Positions 1 through 5,468 of a stretch of 7,483 bases of DNA are shown one piece after another. The notes below the pieces were generated by a model that was given only the letters and a program-made list of their open reading frames with translations, searched no databases and was not told the DNA's origin. The translations under genes were made by a program, and so were the position numbers. The stretch is taken from the NCBI GenBank assembly GCA_023228295.1, contig JALOBP010000118.1, positions 1 to 7,483 of the forward strand, in the 5' to 3' direction. This DNA comes from Methanoregula sp. (GTDB taxonomy: Archaea; Halobacteriota; Methanomicrobia; Methanomicrobiales; Methanospirillaceae). Position 1 is the first letter of the stretch, and every line of letters starts with the position of its first letter.

Positions 1-430
1 GGCATGAGGATATCGCAATCCGGACTTTTACCGGCAGATCTTTTCCAAAGAACCGCTTATCGATCTCCTGTGCAAGTCCTACGCTGTCGATGATCCCGAA
101 CTTGCAGTTGCGGGTACCGAGGCAGGCAGTGACATTGACAACCTCCTGCCGCTCGGCACCCAGAGGGGTACCGTTCTTCTCAAGTTCGCCAAGGAGCCCT
201 TCGAGTCGTGACGGGTCCACATGCGGGAACTCCATGGTCTGGCGGGTAGTGAGATGGATATTCTCAATCCCATACCGGGCGGCAATCTCCCCTACTTCCT
301 TCATCTGGGCCGGCGTGATCATCCCGGCCGGCATCCGGAGGCGGACGATGCAGAAGTCGGGGTCGCGTTCGGTGATTATCCCGCCTTTGGAAAACAGGTC
401 CTGGTTTATCGGTCTGCGCTGGCGTGCCAT
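1..430 (-). CDS. Small siroheme/4Fe-4S sulfite reductase-like protein (Dsr-LP type), 3' end outside the window
   Basis: The reading frame starts at ATG 430-428 and runs open to the window edge, giving 143 residues. Residues 15-70 look like the ferredoxin-like half domain of nitrite/sulfite reductases, including a TTRQTMEF stretch (61-68) typical of the siroheme-contacting part. The first half of the siroheme/4Fe-4S signature is present as Cys103-x5-Cys109 (TACLGTRNC). The frame is cut just as the second half begins (Ile-Ser-Ser-Cys143, next codon starting with C, so a Pro as in the usual CPN is possible). Methanogens carry small dissimilatory-sulfite-reductase-like proteins of this type, as well as the larger F420-dependent Fsr. 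The N-terminus here begins directly with the half domain and has no F420H2 oxidase domain before it, so it is not Fsr. The substrate is not known from sequence: sulfite, nitrite or a biosynthetic step are all possible. It is divergent from the 515-1087 gene and next to sulfur-relay genes, which favours a sulfur role. Confidence 0.86.
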   Translation of the reverse strand, partial: MARQRRPINQDLFSKGGIITERDPDFCIVRLRMPAGMITPAQMKEVGEIAARYGIENIHLTTRQTMEFPHVDPSRLEGLLGELEKNGTPLGAERQEVVNVTACLGTRNCKFGIIDSVGLAQEIDKRFFGKDLPVKVRIAISSC

Positions 431-460
431 AGCATCAATCTATGGGAAGTGTTAACGGAT

Positions 461-470
461 AGATATTATC
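461..470 (-). promoter_or_regulatory. TATA-like box for the sulfite reductase-like gene
   Basis: On the minus strand this reads GATAATATCT, centred about 35 bases before the ATG at 430. An archaeal TATA box here would start the transcript roughly 5-12 bases before the ATG. No GGAGG-type ribosome site precedes the ATG, which fits a very short leader. Confidence 0.4.
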
Positions 471-481
471 TCTGTGCTAAG

Positions 482-491
482 CATTATACAA
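482..491 (+). promoter_or_regulatory. TATA box of the 515-1087 gene
   Basis: The sequence CATTATACAA is centred 28-29 bases before the ATG at 515, the normal distance from an archaeal TATA box to the transcription start. The mRNA would therefore begin at or next to the start codon (leaderless). This agrees with the absence of a ribosome binding site there. Only about 15 bases separate this box from the opposing TATA-like box at 461-470, so the two genes may share control. Confidence 0.5.
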
Positions 492-514
492 TTCACTTAC
501 CAATACTGTACGTA

Positions 515-1087
515 ATGACGCAGAAGTCCGAGTACATGGAGGCCTTCTTCGGGGTGGAACTCAACATAAAGTTCGAGGACATCATCACCGAACTGAAAAA
601 TACCGAGGCTGACCTCAAAGAACTCTCCCAGGAGATAGGGAAACTGGATAAAGACCAGTTGTCAGCTGAACAAAAAACAACCCTGATCAAAGAGTGCCGG
701 GCCATTGCCTACGAGAATGCCCAGACTATCAAGGATTCCCGGACGTTTCTTGAATTTTACCTCAAATCAGACAAGAACTCCACCCACATCATCCTCGAAC
801 GGGATGCCTACATGAAAATTTATCAGGTTTTCAAATGGGACGGTGCAGATGTACGGGACCTGAAGCGCTGGATCAAAGAGCTCAAAGAGATCTGCGAGAA
901 GATCGGTCTCAACATCCGGGACCTGCTCAATTTCAGGGCCCTTACCGCCCAACCCGTACCGGAAGAACTTGCAAAGTTTCCCGTTTATGCCCTTGACAAG
1001 CAGGGCTATTGCCTCACCGGACCTGCGTTCGACATGGTCATGCATATCGATGAAGTGCGGGAAGAGATTGCAGAAAACTCAACCTGA
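515..1087 (+). CDS. Conserved-looking hypothetical protein with N-terminal coiled coil, 190 aa
   Basis: I do not recognise this protein. The open frame extends upstream to 221, but that part overlaps the divergent gene and reads as its shadow. The ATG at 515 sits at the expected leaderless distance from a TATA box, so I chose it; ATG 536 is an alternative. The protein is soluble, charged and highly helical. Residues 17-60 form a likely coiled coil rich in Glu, Lys and Leu. Residues 95-140 contain a second helical block with Trp and Arg/Lys. The last 35 residues hold a compact motif, FPVYALDKQGYCLTGPAF (155-172), which looks like a small beta-hairpin domain. There is no signal peptide, membrane segment or metal-binding cysteine cluster (only Cys61, Cys127 and Cys166). 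Its position between the sulfite reductase-like gene and the sulfur transporter genes is the only functional hint. Confidence 0.8.
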   Translation: MTQKSEYMEAFFGVELNIKFEDIITELKNTEADLKELSQEIGKLDKDQLSAEQKTTLIKECRAIAYENAQTIKDSRTFLEFYLKSDKNSTHIILERDAYMKIYQVFKWDGADVRDLKRWIKELKEICEKIGLNIRDLLNFRALTAQPVPEELAKFPVYALDKQGYCLTGPAFDMVMHIDEVREEIAENST

Positions 1088-1116
1088 TTACTTGTTCATC
1101 CACCCCAATCTGACCA

Positions 1117-1134
1117 TTTTTTTAAACCTTTTTT
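1117..1134 (+). terminator. T-tract terminator after the hypothetical gene
   Basis: Two T runs (seven T at 1117-1123, six T at 1129-1134) begin 30 bases after the TGA at 1085-1087. Archaeal RNA polymerase terminates at such tracts without needing a hairpin. A 7-bp inverted repeat (TGACCTG 1147-1153 with CAGGTCA 1187-1193) follows, but its 33-nt loop makes it a poor hairpin. Confidence 0.45.
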
Positions 1135-1218
1135 CTGCCGGGTCTCTGACCTGTTTTTACTATTTCGGAAAGATATGATCTGCGTGCAGGTCATCCTATT
1201 TGAAAAAGAAGAGCGAGC

Positions 1219-1270
1219 ATATTAATAATTTAACCTTAACATTCAAATTTGTTTCAGTAAATTTATTTAC
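1219..1270 (+). promoter_or_regulatory. AT-rich promoter of the YeeE/YedE-TusA operon
   Basis: Two TATA candidates lie here: ATATTAATAATTTAA at 1219-1233 and AATTTATTTA at 1260-1269. The second is centred about 25-28 bases before the ATGs at 1286 and 1292, so it would give an almost leaderless transcript, and no ribosome site is visible before either ATG. The second box lies inside a short inverted repeat, GTAAA (1257-1261) and TTTAC (1266-1270), which could be an operator, although AT-rich DNA makes such repeats easily by chance. Confidence 0.4.
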
Positions 1271-1285
1271 CATCATCCAAAATGT

Positions 1286-1825
1286 ATGATCATGGAAAAA
1301 ATTCGGGTAAAAACCGAAGAGAACGCGTTGTGCATAGACACCCTTGCACGGAACCCGCTGTATGTCGGGCTCGCGATCGGTATCCTTGCAGCAATTGTAC
1401 AGCTTTTACTGATCAGTGCCGGAGGGCCGGAGGCGTACGGCTTCTGCGTTGCCTGCCACACCCGGGACCTTGTTAATATCGGGGTGAACGATGTTACCGG
1501 CATGAAACTTGCCGCTGCCCCCATATCGCAGAATGCCATCCTGCCGGTACTCACAGTACTCGGTGTCCTGATCGGGGCGTTCGTCTCGGCACGCTATTAC
1601 CAGGAGTTCAAGACAAAATCAGGTAATGCACTTTCCTATATCTGGTACCTGCTGGGCGGGCTCCTCTTCATGATCTTTGCCCTCTTCATGGGCGGCTGCC
1701 CGTATCGCATGGGACTCCGGATCGGGTATGGCGATGTCGTAGCACTGATCGGTGTCATCGCGATCATCATCGGCGTCCTTGCCGGAATAAAAATTGCCAC
1801 AGCAATTGCGGAACGTGAGGGATAA
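1286..1825 (+). CDS. YeeE/YedE-family membrane protein, first half-size subunit
   Basis: This 179-residue protein belongs to the YeeE/YedE (DUF395, sulfur transport) family, whose members take up thiosulfate or other sulfur/selenium species across the membrane. Four membrane segments are likely, near residues 25-45, 84-102, 119-138 and 151-172. Family hallmarks are the loop FCVACHTRD (53-61) and GGCPYRMGLRIGYGD (136-150), with Cys54, Cys57 and Cys138 in the positions where conserved cysteines handle the sulfur substrate. Full-length family members have about twice this size; here the next gene supplies the other half, as in half-size pairs such as PmpA/PmpB. The two genes are 2 bases apart, so they are surely co-transcribed. 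The start could be ATG 1286 or ATG 1292, two codons later. The CVACH stretch mimics a haem c site, but its place in a transporter loop argues against haem. Confidence 0.87.
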   Translation: MIMEKIRVKTEENALCIDTLARNPLYVGLAIGILAAIVQLLLISAGGPEAYGFCVACHTRDLVNIGVNDVTGMKLAAAPISQNAILPVLTVLGVLIGAFVSARYYQEFKTKSGNALSYIWYLLGGLLFMIFALFMGGCPYRMGLRIGYGDVVALIGVIAIIIGVLAGIKIATAIAEREG

Positions 1826-1827
1826 CC

Positions 1828-2349
1828 ATGGCACTTACAGGATTATTATCAAAAGACGTTGCAGTCATTGCCGTCCCCATCGTGACGCTCGTCCTCGGCC
1901 TCATCATCGGGTGGCTTGGTCAGCGGAGCGGGTTCTGCTCGATCGGCGGGTTCCGGGACTTCATCATGTTCAAACATACCCGGCTCCTGTTCGGGTTCCT
2001 CGCCCTGATCGGAGGGGCATTCATCGGGTATCTCGTCTTCAAACTGATCTTCCCTGCTGCCTTTGAAGGATTCTTCTGGGTTCTCGGGAAGGGACTCATG
2101 CCCGTTCCCGGTGCACCGGCGAGCCTGACGGTCACTGCATACATCGTACTTGCGATTGTCGGTGGGATTGCGGTTGGCCTTATCGGAGTACTTCTTGGAG
2201 GGTGTCCTCTCCGTCAGCTGGTCATGACATCTGAAGGAAATATCAAGTCGCTCTTCTTCGTGGTCGGGATGGCGATTGGATCTGTGGTTTACACAGCATG
2301 GGCATCTGGCCTGGCTGTCGCACTCCTGAAAGCAATGGGGATAGCATAA
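1828..2349 (+). CDS. YeeE/YedE-family membrane protein, second half-size subunit
   Basis: This 173-residue protein is the second half of a split YeeE/YedE transporter. It shows the family's GQRSGFCSIGGFRD motif (31-44, Cys37) after a first membrane segment (10-30), and GGCPLRQLVMTSEGN (124-138, Cys126) after a third (103-125). Further membrane segments lie at about 53-75 and 141-168. The GGCPxRQ...EGN version is typical of the YedE branch that is found next to YedF/TusA-like proteins, including the one proposed for selenium metabolism. The ribosome site GAGG at 1817-1820, inside the end of the preceding gene, sets the ATG start at 1828. With the preceding subunit it probably forms a channel-like transporter whose cysteines pass sulfur to the carrier protein encoded next. 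Whether sulfur or selenium is the real substrate cannot be told from sequence. Confidence 0.88.
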   Translation: MALTGLLSKDVAVIAVPIVTLVLGLIIGWLGQRSGFCSIGGFRDFIMFKHTRLLFGFLALIGGAFIGYLVFKLIFPAAFEGFFWVLGKGLMPVPGAPASLTVTAYIVLAIVGGIAVGLIGVLLGGCPLRQLVMTSEGNIKSLFFVVGMAIGSVVYTAWASGLAVALLKAMGIA

Positions 2350-2365
2350 GGAAACTGGTGGAAAA

Positions 2366-2593
2366 ATGACAACAAAAAAAATTGACATAACAGGAAAAGT
2401 CTGTCCGTACTGCGTTCTTGCGGTGCAAAAAGAGTTACCGGCGATGAGAACATCCGATGAACTTGTGGTCATCTGTGATCACCCCTCGGCTGCAACAACC
2501 TCCATTCCCCAGTTCGCGGAAGAAAACGGCATGGCGGTATCCAGCCGGAAGATCGAGTCCGGGTTATGGGAGATAGTACTCACAAAAAAGTAA
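2366..2593 (+). CDS. TusA/YedF-like sulfur carrier with CPYC active site
   Basis: This 75-residue protein has the TusA/SirA/YedF fold pattern: a short strand, the Cys motif at the start of helix 1 (VCPYCVLAVQKEL, 12-24), a strand (VVICDHPSA, 34-42), a second helix from SIPQFAEENG (46-55), and C-terminal strands ending WEIVLTKK. Family members carry a persulfide on the first Cys (here Cys13) and pass it to partner proteins. The usual motif is CPxP; here the second Pro is Cys16, giving a CPYC site like that of glutaredoxins. The ribosome site GGTGG (2357-2361) supports ATG 2366, and the gene starts 16 bases after the second YeeE/YedE subunit, so the three form one operon. The likely role is to accept sulfur from the transporter on the cytoplasmic side. 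Gene names tusA or yedF would both be guesses. Confidence 0.88.
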   Translation: MTTKKIDITGKVCPYCVLAVQKELPAMRTSDELVVICDHPSAATTSIPQFAEENGMAVSSRKIESGLWEIVLTKK

Positions 2594-2614
2594 CCCTGAT
2601 TGATTAACATACTG

Positions 2615-2624
2615 GATTTATTAC
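2615..2624 (+). promoter_or_regulatory. Possible internal TATA box before the DsrH-E-F fusion gene
   Basis: GATTTATTAC lies about 40 bases before the ATG at 2659, which would give a leader of some 12-18 bases carrying the weak ribosome site AAGGA (2645-2649). No terminator is visible after the preceding gene, so read-through from the upstream operon is equally possible. Confidence 0.3.
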
Positions 2625-2658
2625 AACATCTTTCAAATCTATACCAAGGAAAGACGGC

Positions 2659-3903
2659 ATGAGCTCCCATTTTTTTCTCCTTGAAGACACAATAAGCCCC
2701 GAGCGACTCAGCTGGATTGAAGAATGCCTCAAGTTCTTCTTTGTCAAACTCAACCCGGAGAACCTGTTACATTCCACAAAGAACCGGGATACCATCTTCT
2801 CCCTATTTCTCACCGGGGATTCCCTTTACAGCCTCCAGAATCCCGAGACCCAGCAGATCTGGGAGATTATCCTCTCGATGCCATCGGTAAAACTCGTTTG
2901 CGACAGCCAGGAACTTGCCCTCAGGGGCATATCGGTTGAACGCTTGCGAATGAAGAATCCCGACCAGGTTATCATCCACAACAGCATTGCGCTTAATGGC
3001 CAGCCTTCATTCTGGAAGGATGTCATGAAGCAGGCCCGGCAGCATGAGCAGCCGGTGCCGAGCCTGGTCGGTTACCTCCACCTCACCTCCCCATACATGC
3101 ATCGCTCCTCCAATGCTATGCTTGACTGCCTCCATGCCGTGCTGGAATGCCACGCATCGATTGACCTTTACTGTTATCTGGATGGCGTCCATGTGGGGCA
3201 CCTTGGCCAGAAACCCTCAGAGTTCGATAATATTGGCGAGGGATTGACCGAACTCTCTGAGAAAGCGGCAAAACGGGGCCTGCAGTGCCAGATGCTTGCC
3301 TGTGGACGGTGTGCGGCTGCGAGGGGATACAGCACATGGGACGACGGAAAGGGGGTTGTGGTTTCGACCTGTGCGATCAAGCCGCTCCGTATCCGCAATC
3401 TCAATGAAACGATCGACCAGTTCCGGCGCAATCATATCATACTTGCCGGTAACTGCGCATCGATCCAGCTCAAGAAAGACGGAATGCGGGCAACCTTCAG
3501 TGTCCTTGATAACGAACGCTCTCCCCCGCTCACCATACTTATCACCAGTCATCCCTATGGAACAGAATCAGCCTTTGGGGGGATCTCGCTTGCAATCGCA
3601 GCAGCGTCACAGGGGATCCTGACCCGGGTCATCTTTATCGAGGACGGGGTCTTTTCACTGACGGGAAACCACCGGCTCGATAAACCGTCGCCGCTCTTCA
3701 ACATGCAGGAAGTGATCGATGCCGTATCCGGTTCCGAGAACCTCCAGATCTTCTGTTTCACACCATCTCTGCAAAAACGGGGACTTACCAAAAATGCAAA
3801 GCTCAATGGAGTGCTTGACATCGGGATTGCGGATTTTGGGAATCTCCTCTTCTATTCTCCCAACGGGGTTGCAGCCAACCACCAGAGGGTGCTCTTCTTC
3901 TGA
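2659..3903 (+). CDS. Three-domain DsrH-DsrE-DsrF (TusB-TusD-TusC-like) fusion protein
   Basis: This 414-residue soluble protein appears to join the three subunits of the DsrEFH/TusBCD sulfur-relay complex in one chain. Domain 1 (about 35-115) resembles DsrH/TusB: FLTGDSLYSL (50-59) followed by VKLVCDSQELALRGI (77-91), matching the family pattern of a 'GDa-L' strand and an 'e-D-eaRG' segment. Domain 2 (about 133-262) resembles DsrE/TusD, with CGRCAAARGY (215-224), where Cys218 aligns with the catalytic persulfide Cys of TusD in CVAAALRRG. Domain 3 (about 288-400) resembles DsrF/TusC: ITSHPYGTESAFGGISLAI (295-313), VIFIEDGVF (324-332), a PLF(N)MQEV segment and LQKRGL (371-376). Separate subunits are normally 95-130 residues each. 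The protein is followed after 14 bases by a TusA-like carrier and preceded by another, the expected partners of such a complex. Alternative: a repeat of three DsrE-superfamily domains without true one-to-one identity. The domain assignments are from memory of motifs, not from a profile search. Confidence 0.82.
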   Translation: MSSHFFLLEDTISPERLSWIEECLKFFFVKLNPENLLHSTKNRDTIFSLFLTGDSLYSLQNPETQQIWEIILSMPSVKLVCDSQELALRGISVERLRMKNPDQVIIHNSIALNGQPSFWKDVMKQARQHEQPVPSLVGYLHLTSPYMHRSSNAMLDCLHAVLECHASIDLYCYLDGVHVGHLGQKPSEFDNIGEGLTELSEKAAKRGLQCQMLACGRCAAARGYSTWDDGKGVVVSTCAIKPLRIRNLNETIDQFRRNHIILAGNCASIQLKKDGMRATFSVLDNERSPPLTILITSHPYGTESAFGGISLAIAAASQGILTRVIFIEDGVFSLTGNHRLDKPSPLFNMQEVIDAVSGSENLQIFCFTPSLQKRGLTKNAKLNGVLDIGIADFGNLLFYSPNGVAANHQRVLFF

Positions 3904-3917
3904 TGCGGTGAGCGAAC

Positions 3918-4166
3918 ATGTCTGTCGATACCAGCACAATACCGGATTTTTCCGACCTGACCTGCACGAACCTGATGATACGCCTGAAGATGCTTCTCAA
4001 AAAAGTCCCTGATGGAACACCGGTGGAATGCATTGTCCGCCGGGACCAGCGGGACACGATTGATGTGCCGTTCTCACGCACAGGATATGAGGTGAAGATC
4101 CGCAAGGTCGACACGAACCGGTTCCGTGTTACCCTGAAGAAGAAAACGCAGAACCTGAACGACTGA
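3918..4166 (+). CDS. Divergent TusA-like protein lacking the CPxP motif
   Basis: This 82-residue protein follows the TusA length and order of elements: DLTCTNLMIRLKMLLKKVPDG (13-33) matches the motif helix 'DxxGxxCPxPxxxxkkaLkkLkpG', VECIVRR (36-42) the next strand, RDTIDVPFSRTGYEVK (45-60) the second helix and turn, and RFRVTLKKK (68-76) the last strand. The active-site Cys is kept (Cys16) but both prolines are gone (C-T-N-L), so its chemistry or only its partners may differ. A second Cys, Cys38, lies in the strand after helix 1. The ribosome site GGTGA (3908-3912) supports ATG 3918, 14 bases after the fusion gene stop, so the two are co-transcribed. It could be a dedicated carrier docking on the fused DsrE domain, as TusA docks on TusD. 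The C-terminus is basic (KKK, residues 74-76), which might also allow a nucleic-acid role. Confidence 0.75.
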   Translation: MSVDTSTIPDFSDLTCTNLMIRLKMLLKKVPDGTPVECIVRRDQRDTIDVPFSRTGYEVKIRKVDTNRFRVTLKKKTQNLND

Positions 4167-4570
4167 TACGGCTGTAATATTCTCAGTCCGTTCGCCGGAT
4201 AGTAATCCACAATGACCGGATATTCTCCTTATCTTCGGTTACGGGAGGAGTTTTGGAGTTCCCGATTAATTCCCTGCGTTGCGGCCCTCGCACCCGCTCA
4301 TGGCAGTATGGTTTTTCTCGCTCGCCTTTGGAGGCGGGGGTAAAAATGGGATCTCTGCATTGAGGATTGACTAGAACTTTGTTGTGGCAGGAAGTGTTGC
4401 GGTGTAAGACAGGAGTCTCATTGCGGGAAACAATACCAGTGATGAAACAAACACGATACTGTGCACACCCAACAAGAAACGGGGGAATGGGGCGCCGGAT
4501 CGAGTTTTTCCAGTGCAACAAAAAGGATAGTGGCAGTTCCAGAAGTTCTCTAAAATCATTTTCAATCGCG

Positions 4571-4584
4571 ATCGACCGGTCGAT
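4571..4584. repeat. 14-bp perfect palindrome
   Basis: ATCGACCGGTCGAT is its own reverse complement. It is flanked by further GATC/TCGA-rich bases (ATCGCGAT at 4565-4572, CGATCG at 4586-4591) and lies 8 bases before the long inverted repeat, so it may be the outer boundary of the same element or a protein binding site. Confidence 0.5.
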
Positions 4585-4592
4585 TCGATCGT

Positions 4593-4713
4593 GTCCCCTG
4601 CCCGACCCCCCTCGGGTTCCTGTGGAGGGAAAAACTGGAAAATCTCCGTCGGAGTTTCCATAGGAAATTATGGTATTTTTTGCTGGTGTGAAAAGGGGGG
4701 TCGGGCAGGGGAC
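4593..4713. repeat. Inverted repeat with 20-bp perfect arms and inner hairpin (MITE-like)
   Basis: The left arm GTCCCCTGCCCGACCCCCCT (4593-4612) is the exact reverse complement of the right arm AGGGGGGTCGGGCAGGGGAC (4694-4713). The 81-base centre contains a smaller hairpin in which TGGAAA (4636-4641) pairs with TTTCCA (4655-4660) and CTCC (4644-4647) with GGAG (4651-4654). Terminal inverted repeats, a size of 121 bp and no coding capacity fit a miniature inverted-repeat element. They also fit a large RNA stem-loop. No convincing target-site duplication is visible (only GT on both sides). No transposase gene is present in the window. Confidence 0.6.
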
Positions 4714-4916
4714 GTTATGAATTTTTTTGCCGGACTCCTGTATCCACGCAAGGAAAAATTTTGGATCCGGTTCTGGCTTTGGACATCATTTCTATTGGGA
4801 AAGGCAGTAGTAATGCGGCGTAGTGTCGCGGCTTTCGCGGGCGTAAGCAGAGGTGCTGCATTCGTACAATTCCCCTGGAGTCTTTTTCACCATCGCGGCC
4901 CCCATAAACCTGCCGG

Positions 4917-4933
4917 CCCCTGTCTGACCCCCC
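4917..4933. repeat. Third, diverged copy of the inverted-repeat motif
   Basis: CCCCTGTCTGACCCCCC matches the left arm core (CCCCTGCCCGACCCCCC, 4595-4611) at 15 of 17 bases in the same orientation, and is therefore inverted relative to the right arm at 4694-4713. It lies 32 bases beyond the stop of the minus-strand redox gene. On that strand it follows a T5 run (4938-4934), a weak candidate terminator. Confidence 0.5.
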
Positions 4934-4965
4934 AAAAACCGTGAAGAACTGAGTTCAATAGTCTG

Positions 4966-5442
4966 TTACCAGGACCCGCGGCCATCCTCGCCGGTCTCAC
5001 GCAGGATGATCTTCGCGGTTTCTTCAGCCACTTCGCCGGTTAAGGCAATGCACTGCCGAAGGTGTTCGGGAGATTGTAAAACCATCCCATGAGTAAGGGT
5101 TCGGCAACAGACGCAACCGTGCCTGCGGGTGAAGAGTGTATGCAGTTCACGTGAAAGTGCAAGGCACCGGTCAATGCAGGGATCGCCGGGCTTTGCCCGT
5201 CCAAAGACCATCCCGAGCGCCATAACCCCGCCCGTCACGGCACCGCATGCACACCCTGCACTGCCGATACCGATCGGAAATCCTGATGCCAGCCGGACAA
5301 CGTCATTGGGATAACCAAGCCCGAACGCATCGTTGATGGTCCTGACAATGGCTTCCGAGCAGTAGTACTGGCCGGAACGGTAATACTCCTCTGCAGTCTT
5401 CCGGATCTGCGTCACATCGATTGGTCCGCCGGGTCCCTGCAC
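4966..5442 (-). CDS. C_GCAxxG_C_C family putative redox-active protein
   Basis: This 158-residue protein belongs to the small family named after its cysteine pattern C...GCAxxG...C...C. Visible are YYCSEAI (26-32, Cys28), AGCACGAVTGG (62-72, Cys64 and Cys66), CIDRC (89-93) and HGCVCCRTL (109-117, Cys110, Cys112 and Cys113), followed by Cys131. The regular spacing suggests a metal or Fe-S site or reactive thiols, but no reaction is established for the family. It has no signal peptide or membrane segment. The start is a GTG at 5442-5440, supported by a strong ribosome site, GAGGTGAT at 5456-5449 on the minus strand; no ATG fits as well. The gene follows the OsmC-like gene after 26 bases on the same strand and is very probably its operon partner, pointing to a shared role in redox or sulfur-species stress. 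Confidence 0.87.
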   Translation of the reverse strand: MQGPGGPIDVTQIRKTAEEYYRSGQYYCSEAIVRTINDAFGLGYPNDVVRLASGFPIGIGSAGCACGAVTGGVMALGMVFGRAKPGDPCIDRCLALSRELHTLFTRRHGCVCCRTLTHGMVLQSPEHLRQCIALTGEVAEETAKIILRETGEDGRGSW

Positions 5443-5468
5443 TCAAATCACCTCTGGATTACCGGTTA

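Larger units (their letters stand above)
4167..4965. other. Gene-free stretch of about 800 bp with repeats
   Basis: The open frames here (up to 117 codons on either strand) lack ribosome sites and recognisable motifs and have erratic composition, so I call none of them. No tRNA, rRNA, SRP or RNase P signature is visible. The stretch does hold short inverted repeats: a small CGCCT/AGGCG hairpin at 4323-4336, a 14-bp palindrome at 4571-4584, a long inverted repeat at 4593-4713 and a related motif at 4917-4933. Six- to seven-base runs of C, G and T are frequent, unlike the flanking genes. It may be the remains of a mobile or decayed locus between two converging operons. Confidence 0.6.

Noticed and set aside
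221..514. In-frame upstream extension of the 190-residue protein (to a 288-residue frame)
   Set aside because: It overlaps the divergent siroheme protein gene on the other strand, its translation is shadow-like, and the TATA box at 482-491 lies inside it, pointing to a start at 515.
4439..4445. GTGATGA as the C box of another guide RNA
   Set aside because: No CTGA D box follows at a usable distance.
4183..4521. 112-codon minus-strand frame
   Set aside because: No ribosome site, no motif, low-complexity Arg/Pro-rich translation and it crosses a hairpin-rich region.
4593..4933. CRISPR array from the three related motifs
   Set aside because: The copies alternate in orientation and have unequal spacing (81 and 203 bases), unlike a CRISPR array; no cas genes are present.
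4367..4944. Plus-strand frames of 98 and 117 codons
   Set aside because: They run through the inverted repeat arms, overlap each other in different frames and show no recognisable protein pattern.
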